A DNA stretch of 64,000 nt from Bradyrhizobium sp. 190 (GTDB lineage Bacteria > Pseudomonadota > Alphaproteobacteria > Rhizobiales > Xanthobacteraceae), in the NCBI RefSeq assembly GCF_023073415.1, contig NZ_JADPJL010000063.1, positions 62,001 through 126,000 on the forward strand, in the 5' to 3' direction. The translations under genes were made by a program, and so were the position numbers. This document shows, one piece after another, positions 33,273-42,072 of the stretch. Numbering within the stretch: position 1 is the first letter of the stretch; each line of letters begins with the position of its first letter. Under the pieces are notes generated by a model. It did no database searches. It was not told the DNA's origin and saw nothing but the letters and a program-made list of their open reading frames with translations.

Positions 33273-34457
33273 TCACGCCGCCGACGTCTCGTCGGCCAAA
33301 CCGTAAACCCGCGCGGCCTTTGCGAAGCCCGCGACCGGAAACTCGCCGAGATCGCTCCAGCCTCCCCGGCAGATGCCGGCAAATCCTTCCGACGCCACGA
33401 TGGTGCGCTTGGTCTGGCTGGCGATCTTTTCCAGCCGCGCCGCCAGATTCACCGCCGGTCCAATGCAGGTGAAGTCGAGCCGGTTGCCGCCGCCGATATT
33501 GCCGTAGAGAATTCGCCCCAAATGCAGCGCGACGCCGAAGCGAAATCGTTCGACGGCGTCGCCGACCGGATAGTTCAGGTTGGCAACGCTGGCGCGGGAT
33601 TCGTGGGCGGCCTCCAGCACATGCGAGCACACCTGCCGCTCGTCGCCGACATATTCGTCGATCGGAAACACGGCGAGCAGCCCGTCGCCCATATATTTCA
33701 ACACGTCGCCGCCATGCTTCTTGATCGCGGTGACCTGGCAATCGAAATACTGGTTCAGAATTTCGACGACGGTCTCGGCCGGCAGCCGGTCCGACAGCGC
33801 CGTGAAGCCGCGCAGATCGGACAGCCAGATCGCAGCATTCATCGTCTCGGTGTGGCCGCGCCTGATCTGGCCGCCCATGATCCGCTCGCCGGCGCTGTTG
33901 CCGACATAAGTGTCGAGCAGGCTCGCAGCCATTCGGTTCAAACTAAAGATCTCGACCACCCGTGCCAGCGGTTTCGCGAGGCTCCGCAGCGCCGCCAATT
34001 GTTCATCCGTGAACCCGCCCGGCTGCTTGGTGGTCCAGCTCGATGCGTTCACCGTGCCGCCAATGAAGGGCAGCGGCAGCGCGATATAATCCGTGACGCC
34101 TTCGGCGCGAAGATCGTCGATGATCGGAAAGCGCTTGCTTGCGGGATCGTCAATGGGGGCCCGGACTTCCAGCCCCTGCTGGAAAACGATCTTCAGCGGG
34201 CTGTTGTGAAAATCCGGTGACACCAGAATATGGTAATCGACCGTGCCCAGCTCGACCTCGGTGCCCGGCTTCCAGATGAAATTGCGCCCGTAAATTTCGG
34301 GATGCAGCGTGCGGACGAAGACGCCGACACGCCACAGCGGCAGCCCTGCCGCGACCATCCGTTCGCAGCACTCGGCCATAAACCGGGTCGGGCTGGTCGC
34401 CGACCTCCCGCCGTCAATCAGCCAGTCGGTCAGCTTCTGCAGTTCTGCGATATTCAT
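33273..34457 (-). CDS. Class III adenylate/guanylate cyclase
   Basis: A 394-residue cyclase. The N-terminal half (about 190 residues) is a GAF-like sensory region of unknown ligand (LHPEIYGRNFIWKP, YIALPLPFIGGTVNA). The C-terminal catalytic domain shows WLSDLRGFTALSD and KYMGDGLLAVFP, which carry the two metal-binding aspartates, and FTCIGPAVNLAARLE, with the Asn/Arg transition-state residues. The substrate-specifying residues cannot be fixed by eye. The ATG giving MNIAELQKL was taken; a TTG seven codons earlier is possible. Such cyclases are abundant in Bradyrhizobium. Single gene. Confidence 0.88.
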   Translation of the reverse strand: MNIAELQKLTDWLIDGGRSATSPTRFMAECCERMVAAGLPLWRVGVFVRTLHPEIYGRNFIWKPGTEVELGTVDYHILVSPDFHNSPLKIVFQQGLEVRAPIDDPASKRFPIIDDLRAEGVTDYIALPLPFIGGTVNASSWTTKQPGGFTDEQLAALRSLAKPLARVVEIFSLNRMAASLLDTYVGNSAGERIMGGQIRRGHTETMNAAIWLSDLRGFTALSDRLPAETVVEILNQYFDCQVTAIKKHGGDVLKYMGDGLLAVFPIDEYVGDERQVCSHVLEAAHESRASVANLNYPVGDAVERFRFGVALHLGRILYGNIGGGNRLDFTCIGPAVNLAARLEKIASQTKRTIVASEGFAGICRGGWSDLGEFPVAGFAKAARVYGLADETSAA

Positions 34458-34570
34458 GGCGGCGTATTTGCCGCGCAACTGCAGCGCGCGTCAAGCGCGC
34501 TCCCACAGACGGCGTGACCCGAAGGCGGAGCTGCGCTAGCTTTACGGCGCAACCAGGGGAAACGTAAAAA

Positions 34571-36265
34571 GTGTACGACATCATCATCGTCGGCGGCGGA
34601 TCAGCGGGCTCGGTCATGGCCCACCGGCTCTCCGCAAAGAGCGCCAACAAAGTCCTGCTCTGCGAAGCAGGCCAGGACACGCCGCCCGGCAACGAGCCGC
34701 CCGAGATCCGCGACAGCTATTCAGGGCTGGCGTATTTCGATCCGCGCTTCCACTGGACCGAGCTCAAGGTCACGACCCAAATCGTCAGCCACAACAACCC
34801 TGATGAAGGCCGCCCGCCGCTGCGCAAGTATGAGCAGGCGCGCGTGCTGGGTGGCGGGTCCTCCATCAACGGCCAGATGGCCAATCGCGGCGCGCCGACC
34901 GACTACGCGGAGTGGGAAGCCCGCGGCGCCACGGGCTGGAACTGGAAGGACGTGCTGCCCTACTTCAAGAAGGTCGAGCGCGATCTCGATTTCGACGGGC
35001 CGTTCCACGGCAAGGACGGCCGCATTCCCGTCCGCCGCATTCCGCAGCAGCATTGGACAGGGCATTCGCAGGCGATGGCCGAGGCCTGCAAGCTTGCGGG
35101 CTTTGCGTTCCTGCCCGACCAGAACGGCGAGTTCACAGACGGCTATTTCCCGGTGACACACTCCAATCAGGACGAGCAACGCGTCTCGGCCGCGATGGGT
35201 TATCTCGATCGCGAGACACGCAAGCGCACCAACCTGACCATATCGACCAACACGCAAGTCAAGGAGTTGCTGTTCGAGGGCACGCAATGCGTCGGCGTGA
35301 AGGCGCTGGTCGACGGCCGCGAACAGGAGTTCCGCGGTCGCGAGGTCATCCTCTCCTGCGGTGCTATCCATTCGCCGGCGCATCTCTTGCGCGCCGGCAT
35401 CGGGCCGGTCGGGCACCTGAAAGAGATGGGCATTCCGGTCCTGATGGGCCTAGCGGGCGTCGGCCAGCGCCTGATGGATCATCCCTCGATCGCGCTGTCG
35501 TCCTTTGTCCGCCGTGGCGCGCGCATGAACGACCACACCCGACGCCACATCCAGATGGGGCTGCGCTACTCCTCGGGTCTTGCCGGCACGCCGGCCGGCG
35601 ACATGTTCGTCGCTGTTCTCACCAAGTCGGCCTGGCATTCGGTCGGCGAGCAGATCGCCTCGCTGCTCACCTTCGTCAACAAGACCTATTCGGAGACCGG
35701 GCAGGTGAAACTCGCTTCGCGCAACCCGCAGGCAGAGCCGATCGTCGAGTTCAACCTGTTGTCCGACAGGCGCGATCTCGACCGCCTGATGAGCGGCTTT
35801 CGCAAGATGGCGGCGCTGCAGATGAGCGCGCCGCTCAAGGCGGTCACCGACAAGCCATTCCCGGCCTCGTATTCCGACCGCGTGCGCAAGATCGGCGTGG
35901 TCAACACCAAGAACAAGGTCCTCACCGCCATTGCCGCAACGCTGATGGACGGGCCGGCGGTGTTGCGCCACTACATGATCGACAATTTCATCGTCGAAGG
36001 TTTCACGTTCGAGCAGGTCATGAGCGATGAAGAGGCGCTCGAAGCCTTCGTGCGCAAGGCGGCAATCGGCGTGTGGCATGCCTCCTGCTCATGCCGGATG
36101 GGCCGGCCAGACGATCCAATGGCGGTCGTCGACACGCAAGGCCGCGTCAAGGGCGTGCAGGGATTGCGGGTGGTCGACGCTTCGATTTTCCCGGTGGTGC
36201 CGTGCGCCAACACCAATTTTCCGGTCCTGATGGCCGCGGAAAAGATCGCAGACGCCATGCAGTGA
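34571..36265 (+). CDS. GMC-family FAD oxidoreductase
   Basis: A 564-residue choline-dehydrogenase-like GMC enzyme. The GTG start leads straight into the FAD Rossmann motif DIIIVGGGSAGSVMAHRLS. GMC signature 1 is near residues 90-110 (RVLGGGSSINGQMANRG) and signature 2 near 250-270 (GAIHSPAHLLRAGIGP). The catalytic His of the C-terminal region is in WHASCSCRMG, followed by VDASIFPVVPCANTNFPVLM. It oxidises an alcohol to an aldehyde or acid, but the substrate is unknown. It is divergent from the cyclase gene and 14 bases from the converging aroC stop. Confidence 0.9.
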   Translation: MYDIIIVGGGSAGSVMAHRLSAKSANKVLLCEAGQDTPPGNEPPEIRDSYSGLAYFDPRFHWTELKVTTQIVSHNNPDEGRPPLRKYEQARVLGGGSSINGQMANRGAPTDYAEWEARGATGWNWKDVLPYFKKVERDLDFDGPFHGKDGRIPVRRIPQQHWTGHSQAMAEACKLAGFAFLPDQNGEFTDGYFPVTHSNQDEQRVSAAMGYLDRETRKRTNLTISTNTQVKELLFEGTQCVGVKALVDGREQEFRGREVILSCGAIHSPAHLLRAGIGPVGHLKEMGIPVLMGLAGVGQRLMDHPSIALSSFVRRGARMNDHTRRHIQMGLRYSSGLAGTPAGDMFVAVLTKSAWHSVGEQIASLLTFVNKTYSETGQVKLASRNPQAEPIVEFNLLSDRRDLDRLMSGFRKMAALQMSAPLKAVTDKPFPASYSDRVRKIGVVNTKNKVLTAIAATLMDGPAVLRHYMIDNFIVEGFTFEQVMSDEEALEAFVRKAAIGVWHASCSCRMGRPDDPMAVVDTQGRVKGVQGLRVVDASIFPVVPCANTNFPVLMAAEKIADAMQ

Positions 36266-36279
36266 GGGAGGTCGGGACG

Positions 36280-37368
36280 CTAGCCGCCGACCTGGCCGCG
36301 ATGGCGCAGGAAGTGATCCGCCAGCACGCAGGCCATCATGGCCTCGCCCACCGGCACGGCGCGGATGCCGACGCAGGGGTCGTGGCGGCCCTTGGTCATG
36401 ATGTCGGTGTCGGCGCCCTTGCGATCGACGGTCTGGCGCGGCGAGAGGATCGACGAGGTCGGCTTCACCGCAAAGCGCACCACCACCGGCTGGCCGGTCG
36501 AGATGCCGCCGAGAACACCGCCGGCATTGTTGGAGAGGAATCGCGTGCCGTCATTGCCGGTGCGCATCTCGTCGGCGTTTTCCTCGCCCGACAATTCGGC
36601 AGCGCCAAAGCCTGCGCCGATCTCGACGCCCTTCACCGCGTTGATGCTCATCATCGCCGCCGCCAACTCGCCGTCGAGCTTGGCGTAGATCGGCGCGCCC
36701 CATCCCGCCGGCACGCCTTCGGCGACCACTTCGATGACGGCGCCGATCGAGGAACCGCTCTTGCGGATACCGTCGAGATACTGCTCGAAGAACGCGGCCT
36801 TGTCCTTGTCCGGGCAATTGAACGGATTGCGCGCGATCTCGTCCCAGTCCCATTTGTCGCGGTCGATCTTGTGCGGCCCCATCTGCACCAGCGCACCGCG
36901 CACCTTCACGTCGGGAAGAATTTTGCGCGCGATGGCGCCGGCGGCGACGCGCGTGGCCGTTTCGCGCGCCGATGAACGTCCGCCGCCGCGATAATCGCGC
37001 AGGCCATATTTGGCCTCATAGGTGAAGTCGGCGTGACCCGGGCGAAACTTGTCCTTGATCTCGGAATAGTCCTTGGAGCGCTGATCGGTATTCTCGATCA
37101 AAAGGGCGATCGGCGTTCCCGTCGTCACCTGCACGCCGGTCTCGGGATGGGCCATCACGCCGGACAGGATTTTTACCGCGTCGGGCTCCTGGCGCTGGGT
37201 GGTGAAGCGCGATTGTCCCGGACGGCGGCGATCCAGATCGTTCTGGATATCCTCATTGGTCAGCGGGATCAGCGGCGGGCAGCCGTCGACCACGCAGCCG
37301 ATCGCAATCCCGTGGCTTTCGCCGAAGGTCGTGACCCGGAACAGATGGCCGAAGGTGTTGTGGGACAT
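36280..37368 (-). CDS. aroC: Chorismate synthase
   Basis: A 362-residue enzyme converting 5-enolpyruvylshikimate 3-phosphate to chorismate, the last common step to aromatic amino acids, with reduced FMN. The family signatures are all present: GESHGIAIGCVVDGCPP, DLDRRRPGQSRFTTQR, RPGHADFTYEAKYGLRDYRG with GGRSSARETATRVAAG, and GISTGQPVVVRFAVKPTSS. Normal length. The next gene upstream on this strand, a histidine phosphatase, lies across a palindromic repeat, so aroC probably has its own promoter. Confidence 0.96.
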   Translation of the reverse strand: MSHNTFGHLFRVTTFGESHGIAIGCVVDGCPPLIPLTNEDIQNDLDRRRPGQSRFTTQRQEPDAVKILSGVMAHPETGVQVTTGTPIALLIENTDQRSKDYSEIKDKFRPGHADFTYEAKYGLRDYRGGGRSSARETATRVAAGAIARKILPDVKVRGALVQMGPHKIDRDKWDWDEIARNPFNCPDKDKAAFFEQYLDGIRKSGSSIGAVIEVVAEGVPAGWGAPIYAKLDGELAAAMMSINAVKGVEIGAGFGAAELSGEENADEMRTGNDGTRFLSNNAGGVLGGISTGQPVVVRFAVKPTSSILSPRQTVDRKGADTDIMTKGRHDPCVGIRAVPVGEAMMACVLADHFLRHRGQVGG

Positions 37369-37462
37369 GGTGTCTTGAATTCGGTTGCCGACATTTAGCG
37401 CTAATGTTGATTGTCAACGTTTCGTAACGCGGTGGAGAGGGCTGGTCAAATCACCTCTCACC

Positions 37463-37557
37463 CCGTCATGGCCGGGCTTGTCCCGGCCATCCACGTCTTG
37501 CTTGGCGGCGCATTCGAAGGAAGACGTGTATGCCCGGGACAAGCCCGGGCATGACGG
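37463..37557. repeat. CCGTCATGGCCGGG palindromic repeat, copy 1
   Basis: Arms CCGTCATGGCCGGGCTTGTC and GACAAGCCCGGGCATGACGG pair with one mismatch around an inner CCACGTCTT/AAGACGTG region. Two more copies lie at 43253-43341 and 53458-53543. In one frame these repeats translate to the well-known artefact AGLVPAIHV. This copy lies just upstream of aroC and after the histidine-phosphatase stop. Confidence 0.75.
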
Positions 37558-37565
37558 CGGAGGGA

Positions 37566-38165
37566 TTAACTATACTTCCGCAGACCGCCGTCGCGGAACA
37601 CGTAGACGGCGCCCTGTTCGATCAGGAGGTCCGCGGCGCTCTTCGGGGTCTCGATGCCCAGCGCCACCATCAGCGCCCGCGCGGTGCCGCCATGGGCCAC
37701 GGCGACGGTGTCGCCCTTCACGGAATCGTACCAGTCGCGCATCCGGTGCTGCACTTCGGCGTAGGTCTCGCCACCTTCCGGCGCCATCGTCCATTTCGCC
37801 GTCAGCCGCCTGGCATAGAGCACGGGGTCGGCGGCCTGCATCTCGGCCAGCGTCGAGCCCTCCCAGACGCCGTAGCCGATCTCGCGCAGGCGATCGTCGA
37901 GCGCATATTTTTCCGGCGGCAGCTTCAAGGCGCCGCGCACCAATTCCATCGTCGCCCTCGCCCGCTGGAGCGGACTTGCGACGAACGGCAGCGCGGCCTT
38001 GTCATGGCCGTCGCGCGCGAACAGCCCGGCGAGGACATTGCCGGCATGGGCCGCCTGCCTGCGGCCGAGATCGTTCAGCGGAACGTCCTGCGCGCCCTGC
38101 AGCCTGCCTTCCGCATTCCACGACGTCTCGCCATGGCGAATGTAGTAGATCACGGGCGCTGGCAT
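37566..38165 (-). CDS. Histidine phosphatase (phosphoglycerate mutase-like)
   Basis: A 199-residue branch-1 histidine phosphatase. The catalytic RHG is at the N-terminus (IYYIRHGETSWNAEGRLQG), the second Arg is in SPLQRARATME, and the catalytic His pair partner is in VAVAHGGTARAL. The Glu of EIGYGVWEG completes the site. The substrate is unknown: cofactor-independent mutase, alpha-ribazole or sugar phosphatase are all possible. It is 12 bases downstream of fabI, so the two share a transcript. Confidence 0.85.
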   Translation of the reverse strand: MPAPVIYYIRHGETSWNAEGRLQGAQDVPLNDLGRRQAAHAGNVLAGLFARDGHDKAALPFVASPLQRARATMELVRGALKLPPEKYALDDRLREIGYGVWEGSTLAEMQAADPVLYARRLTAKWTMAPEGGETYAEVQHRMRDWYDSVKGDTVAVAHGGTARALMVALGIETPKSAADLLIEQGAVYVFRDGGLRKYS

Positions 38166-38177
38166 CGGATTATCAGG

Positions 38178-39020
38178 CTATTCCTTGCTCGGCGAACTGG
38201 AGAGCGAGATGTCCGGCGCGTCGGGGCGCTTCATGCCGACGACGTGATATCCGGAATCGACGTGATGCACCTCGCCGGTGACGCCGCGCGACAGGTCCGA
38301 CAACAGATACAGCGCGCTGTCGCCGACCTCGTCGATGCTGACGTTGCGGCGCAGCGGCGCGTTGTATTCGTTCCACTTCAGAATGTAGCGGAAGTCGCCG
38401 ATGCCGGATGCGGCGAGCGTCTTGATGGGACCTGCCGAGATCGCGTTGACGCGGATGTTCTTCTCGCCAAGGTCGGCGGCGAGATAGCGCACGCTGGCTT
38501 CGAGGGCCGCCTTCGCAACGCCCATCACGTTGTAATGCGGCATCCACTTCTCGGCGCCGTAATAGGTCAGCGTGATGATCGAGCCGCCGTCGGTCATCAG
38601 CTTTTCGGCGCGTTGCGCGATCGCGGTTAGCGAGTAGCAGGAGATCAGCATGCTCCTGGAGAAATTGTCCTGCGTCGTCTCCAGATAACGGCCGTCGAGC
38701 TGGTCCTTGTCGGCGAAGGCGATGGCATGGACCACGAAGTCGATCTTGCCCCACTTTTCCCGGAGCACGTCGAATACCGCGTCGATGGTGGCTGAATCAG
38801 TGACGTCGCAATGGCCCAGCAGGAGAGCATTCAGCTCCTTCGCCAGCGGCTCGACCCGTTTCTTCAGCGCGTCGCCCTGCCAGGTGAGCGCGATTTCCGC
38901 GCCCGCGTCGTGGCATGCCTTGGCGATGCCCCAGGCGATCGAGCGGTTGTTGGCGACGCCGAGGATAACCCCGCGCTTGCCCTGCATCAGGCCTGATTTT
39001 TGCGACATCTTACTTTCCAT
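38178..39020 (-). CDS. fabI: Enoyl-[acyl-carrier-protein] reductase (NADH)
   Basis: A 280-residue SDR-type reductase that completes each cycle of type II fatty-acid synthesis. It shows LMQGKRGVILGVANNRSIAWG for NADH, the FabI signature HAIAFADKDQLDGRYLETT, and the catalytic Y-x6-K in PHYNVMGVAKAALEAS. SISAGPIKTLAA follows. Two starts are possible; the ATG giving MESKMSQKSG has AGGGAA six bases upstream, and the ATG four codons later is the common annotation. Triclosan-type targets have this fold. It is divergent from the ECF sigma gene and drives the following phosphatase gene. Confidence 0.94.
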   Translation of the reverse strand: MESKMSQKSGLMQGKRGVILGVANNRSIAWGIAKACHDAGAEIALTWQGDALKKRVEPLAKELNALLLGHCDVTDSATIDAVFDVLREKWGKIDFVVHAIAFADKDQLDGRYLETTQDNFSRSMLISCYSLTAIAQRAEKLMTDGGSIITLTYYGAEKWMPHYNVMGVAKAALEASVRYLAADLGEKNIRVNAISAGPIKTLAASGIGDFRYILKWNEYNAPLRRNVSIDEVGDSALYLLSDLSRGVTGEVHHVDSGYHVVGMKRPDAPDISLSSSPSKE

Positions 39021-39120
39021 CGCGCTTCCCTGTCGGGCTTGGAGGTACACCAGCACTCCAGCGCGGTCGAGCCCAAATCCGTCCCCGGATTAACGCTGTT
39101 TCCGGTGCGGCTCAATGGCT

Positions 39121-39145
39121 GGAATAGACACGTCAATTGGGTGTT
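39121..39145 (+). promoter_or_regulatory. Candidate ECF-type promoter before the sigma factor gene
   Basis: GGAAT and GTT lie 17 bases apart, about 58 bases before the ECF sigma ATG. This resembles the GGAAC-N17-GTT pattern of alphaproteobacterial ECF promoters. If real it would allow autoregulation. It is a weak pattern match. Confidence 0.25.
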
Positions 39146-39202
39146 ATGTTGGGTAAGGCGTTCGCGCCTCACGACTCTTGCAACTCTTGCAAACTGGTGC
39201 CG

Positions 39203-39691
39203 ATGAGCGCGTTTCGTCAAAGTGTCGAAGCCATGATTCCGGCGCTCCGCCGCTATGCACGTGCGCTCGCGCGCGATGGCGACATCGCCGACGATCTGGT
39301 GCAGGACACGCTGGTGCGCGCGTTGCGTTCGGAACGGCTGTTTCTCGGCGGCGACGTCAGGAGCTGGCTCTATACGATCCTGACCAATTTGAACAAGAAC
39401 CGGCGGCGGTCGCTGGCGCGGCGGCCGCAATTCATGCCGCTGCTCGACAACAACCCCGACGCCAGCGGCACCGAGGCGGAGGGCCGCGACATCGCCCGCG
39501 CGCTGGCAACATTGGTGGAAGAACAGCGCTCGGTGCTGCTGCTGGTGATGCTCGAAGGACTGAGCTACCGCGAGGTCGCCGACATCCAGGGCGTACCGAT
39601 CGGCACCGTAATGTCCCGGCTTGCCCGCGCCCGCGCGCATGTCAAAGCTTCTTTGGAGGGCGAGCGCACGGCGCTGCGGCGGGTGAAATGA
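39203..39691 (+). CDS. ECF-family RNA polymerase sigma factor
   Basis: A 162-residue sigma-70 factor with region 2 (ARDGDIADDLVQDTLVRALRSE and the RSWLYTILTNL DNA-melting helix) and region 4 (EEQRSVLLLVMLEGLSYREVADIQ, then GTVMSRLARARAHVK). The downstream gene encodes a membrane anti-sigma factor, so this is a signal-responsive pair. EcfG (NepR-controlled) looks different in context because no nepR or phyR gene is adjacent. The ATG at 39203 was taken; a GTG two codons earlier is possible. It is divergent from fabI. Confidence 0.87.
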   Translation: MSAFRQSVEAMIPALRRYARALARDGDIADDLVQDTLVRALRSERLFLGGDVRSWLYTILTNLNKNRRRSLARRPQFMPLLDNNPDASGTEAEGRDIARALATLVEEQRSVLLLVMLEGLSYREVADIQGVPIGTVMSRLARARAHVKASLEGERTALRRVK

Positions 39692-39749
39692 AAATGCGTG
39701 TAGCAGGCGTGATGCACAGACAGACCAGGAATAGACAGAGACGACCACA

Positions 39750-40520
39750 ATGACCGATCGCAACATTCCCGTCACCGAAGACGAGCTGCATGCTTACGTC
39801 GACAACGAGCTGCCGGCGGAACGCCGCGGCGACGTCGAGGCGTGGCTCGCCTCGCATCCCGACGATGCCGCGCGGGTGCAGTCGTGGCGCGCGATGGCGG
39901 AGGCGCTGCATGCCAGGTACGATTCGGTTATCGACGAAGCAGTACCGAAGCGGCTCGAGATCGAGCGGCTGGTGCGGCAGCCGCGCAAATGGGTGTACGG
40001 CGCGATGGCGGCCACGCTGGCAGCGTTCATCGTCGGCGGCGGCATCGGCTGGGTCGCGCGCGGCGCGGCGGCAGCGCCCTCCGCTTTCCAAAATCTGACG
40101 GTGCACGCGATCGAAGCGCACCGGCTTTACGTGGTGGAGGTGCGGCATCCCGTCGAGGTGCCGGGCAGCGAACGCAGCCATTTGCAGCAATGGCTGACCA
40201 AGCGCTGCGGCTGGGTCGTCCGCGCGCCGGAACTGGCGGGGGCCGGGTTGAAGCTGGTCGGCGGGCGGCTGTTGCCGGGGTCCGGGGGGCCGGCGTCCTT
40301 CATGATGTATGAGAGCGCTTCGGGCGAACGTTTCACGATCTACACCGCAAAATCGAGCGCCGAGGCGACGCAGATGCGATTCGCGGTCGAAGGCAAGGAA
40401 AGCACGCTGTTCTGGGCCGATGACGGCGTGGTCTATGCGGTGGTGTCTACCGGCGCCGACCGCGGACGGCTGACTCAGGTCGCCCAGGCGGTCTACGACC
40501 AGATGGAGAAGAAGAGCTGA
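39750..40520 (+). CDS. Membrane anti-sigma factor
   Basis: A 256-residue protein: an N-terminal anti-sigma domain (PVTEDELHAYVDNELPAERR, with the helix up to about residue 80), one transmembrane helix (WVYGAMAATLAAFIVGGGIG) and a periplasmic sensor of about 140 residues (beta-rich, ending in YDQMEKKS). It lacks the zinc-binding His-x3-Cys-x2-Cys of ZAS factors as far as I see (only one Cys, in KRCGW). It should hold the upstream ECF sigma until a stress signal arrives. It starts 58 bases after the sigma stop, on the same strand. Confidence 0.85.
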   Translation: MTDRNIPVTEDELHAYVDNELPAERRGDVEAWLASHPDDAARVQSWRAMAEALHARYDSVIDEAVPKRLEIERLVRQPRKWVYGAMAATLAAFIVGGGIGWVARGAAAAPSAFQNLTVHAIEAHRLYVVEVRHPVEVPGSERSHLQQWLTKRCGWVVRAPELAGAGLKLVGGRLLPGSGGPASFMMYESASGERFTIYTAKSSAEATQMRFAVEGKESTLFWADDGVVYAVVSTGADRGRLTQVAQAVYDQMEKKS

Positions 40521-40936
40521 CCCGTAGATCCTATGGGGTGGCAGGTGGTCAGGGGTAAGCTGAGTTTGCGACCACCCAACCACCCGGAGAATCTACCGGT
40601 AAGAAAAGCGGCGGCCGGTAAGAAAAGCGGCGGATAGGCAACACCGCGGCGCTTGTCCCAATTCTGACATCGAAAATCTGGAATCAAAACACCGGTGCGT
40701 CTCATTAATGCACCGGGTGATCACGCGAAAATGAGTGGCGCTCGATCCGCCGATCGGCGCAAGCGGCCTCGATCGGGGTTTGGTACCGCGCTGGTCCCCC
40801 TTTCGAGGCCGCCCCTTTTTCCAAGAAACCATTTGTTTTCAAGGAAATAGGCCGATTTTTCGGGAAAAATTCCTGCCAAGCCCCGTACTGTCCGACGCGT
40901 GTTTTCGTGCCACGAATCGCGGCCGAATCACTCGAC
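40521..40936. other. Non-coding gap with hairpin and direct repeat
   Basis: No gene seen. After the anti-sigma stop, GGTGGTC/GACCACC (40544-40576) inside GTAGAT/ATCTAC may act as a terminator. A perfect tandem repeat follows. The right part has AT-rich, homopolymer-like segments (GGAAATAGGCCGATTTTTCG) but no recognisable signal. Confidence 0.4.
40596..40633. repeat. Two tandem copies of a 19-base unit
   Basis: CCGGTAAGAAAAGCGGCGG occurs twice in direct succession with no spacer. No function is evident; this is likely a local duplication. Confidence 0.8.
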
Positions 40937-41911
40937 TCAGCCGAAATCGCTGCGCGGGTTATAAGGGTGGCCGTCGCGCCACTTTTCCATCAATGCCTCA
41001 AGTTCGGCATCGTTCCCGTCGGGCAGAATAATTCGGGTAGTGACGAACAGGTCCCCGGTTCCTCCCGCCTTGGGCAGACCCTTGCCCTTGAGGCGGAAGA
41101 TGCGGCCGCTGGAGGTATTTTTCGGAATCGAGAGCTCCACCGCGCTGCCGAGGGTGGGCACCCGGACCTTGCCGCCCAGCACCGCCTCATAGAGCGTAAT
41201 GGGCAGATCCAGGCGCAAATCGCTGCCATCGATCTTGAAAAAGGGGTGCGGCGCGATGCTGACCGTAATCAGGAGATCGCCCGGCGGGTGGCCCGCCGCG
41301 GTTTCGCCCTGCCCCTTCAGCCGGATCTGCTGGCCGGCGGTGACGCCTGCCGGAATCCTGACGTTGAGCTCCTTGCCTGTCGGCAGGCGGACGCGTTTTT
41401 CTCCGCCCTTGACCGACTCTTCCAGCGACACCGTCATCGCGACGTTCAGATCGAGATCGAGACCGATCCCGCCGGTGTCGAATTCAAAGGTCCGGCCACC
41501 GCCCGGACGCCCGCCCCTGGCCGCGCCGCCGAACATGCTGTTGAGGATATCCTCAAAGCCTGCCCCGCCCGCGCCGCCCGGACCGCCACCGGTGCGGAAG
41601 CTGTAGGATTCGAAGCCGCTCGCTCCACCGGCGCGGCCGCGCGGGTCGCCGCCGCCAAAGCCGCCACCAGAAAAACCCTGGAAGCGTGGCTTGCCGTCGG
41701 CGTCGATCTCGCCGCGGTCGAACTGCTTGCGCTTGTCCTCGTCGCCGATGATCTCGTTGGCGGAGTTGATCTCGGAAAAGCGCGCAGCCGCCTTCGGATC
41801 GTTCTTGTTGTTATCCGGGTGATGCTTCTTGGCGAGCTTGCGGTAGGCACTCTTGATCGCCGCAGCGCTGGCGCCCCGCGGCACCCCCAAGACCTCATAG
41901 GGGTCGCGCAT
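40937..41911 (-). CDS. DnaJ-domain co-chaperone (CbpA-like, no zinc finger)
   Basis: A 324-residue type II J protein. The J domain with HPD (KKHHPDNNK) is at residues 3-66, a Gly/Phe-rich region runs to about 130 (GFSGGGFGGGDPRGRAGG), then two C-terminal substrate-binding beta domains (EESVKGGEKRVRLPTGKELN, PHPFFKIDGSDLRLDLPITL). It lacks the four CxxCxGxG zinc repeats of DnaJ, so it is a CbpA-type partner of DnaK. It stimulates DnaK ATPase and folds stressed proteins. It is preceded by an unusual triple tandem repeat that may affect its expression. Confidence 0.92.
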   Translation of the reverse strand: MRDPYEVLGVPRGASAAAIKSAYRKLAKKHHPDNNKNDPKAAARFSEINSANEIIGDEDKRKQFDRGEIDADGKPRFQGFSGGGFGGGDPRGRAGGASGFESYSFRTGGGPGGAGGAGFEDILNSMFGGAARGGRPGGGRTFEFDTGGIGLDLDLNVAMTVSLEESVKGGEKRVRLPTGKELNVRIPAGVTAGQQIRLKGQGETAAGHPPGDLLITVSIAPHPFFKIDGSDLRLDLPITLYEAVLGGKVRVPTLGSAVELSIPKNTSSGRIFRLKGKGLPKAGGTGDLFVTTRIILPDGNDAELEALMEKWRDGHPYNPRSDFG

Positions 41912-42012
41912 TCGTCACATCTCCTTCACGGGAATTCGGTTCTTGAAGCTTAGGACAATTCGCCGGCTTTGGCTTCATCTGGGGAGCCAGTTGCATTTTT
42001 GCAACTACCCCG

Positions 42013-42060
42013 AAGGCTTTGCTTGAAAAAGGCTTGGCTTGAAGAAGGCTTGGCTTGAAA
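42013..42060. repeat. Three tandem 16-base repeats upstream of the DnaJ-type gene
   Basis: AAGGCTTTGCTTGAAA, AAGGCTTGGCTTGAAG and AAGGCTTGGCTTGAAA follow one another without a spacer and differ at two positions. They lie between the surface-lipoprotein stop and the J-protein start, about 100 bases before the latter. The copy number may vary by slippage. Confidence 0.8.
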
Positions 42061-42072
42061 ACCTTTCAGGCC

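Noticed and set aside
42013..42060. Tandem repeats considered as a CRISPR-like array
   Set aside because: Units are 16 bases and directly adjacent without spacers; no cas genes in the window.
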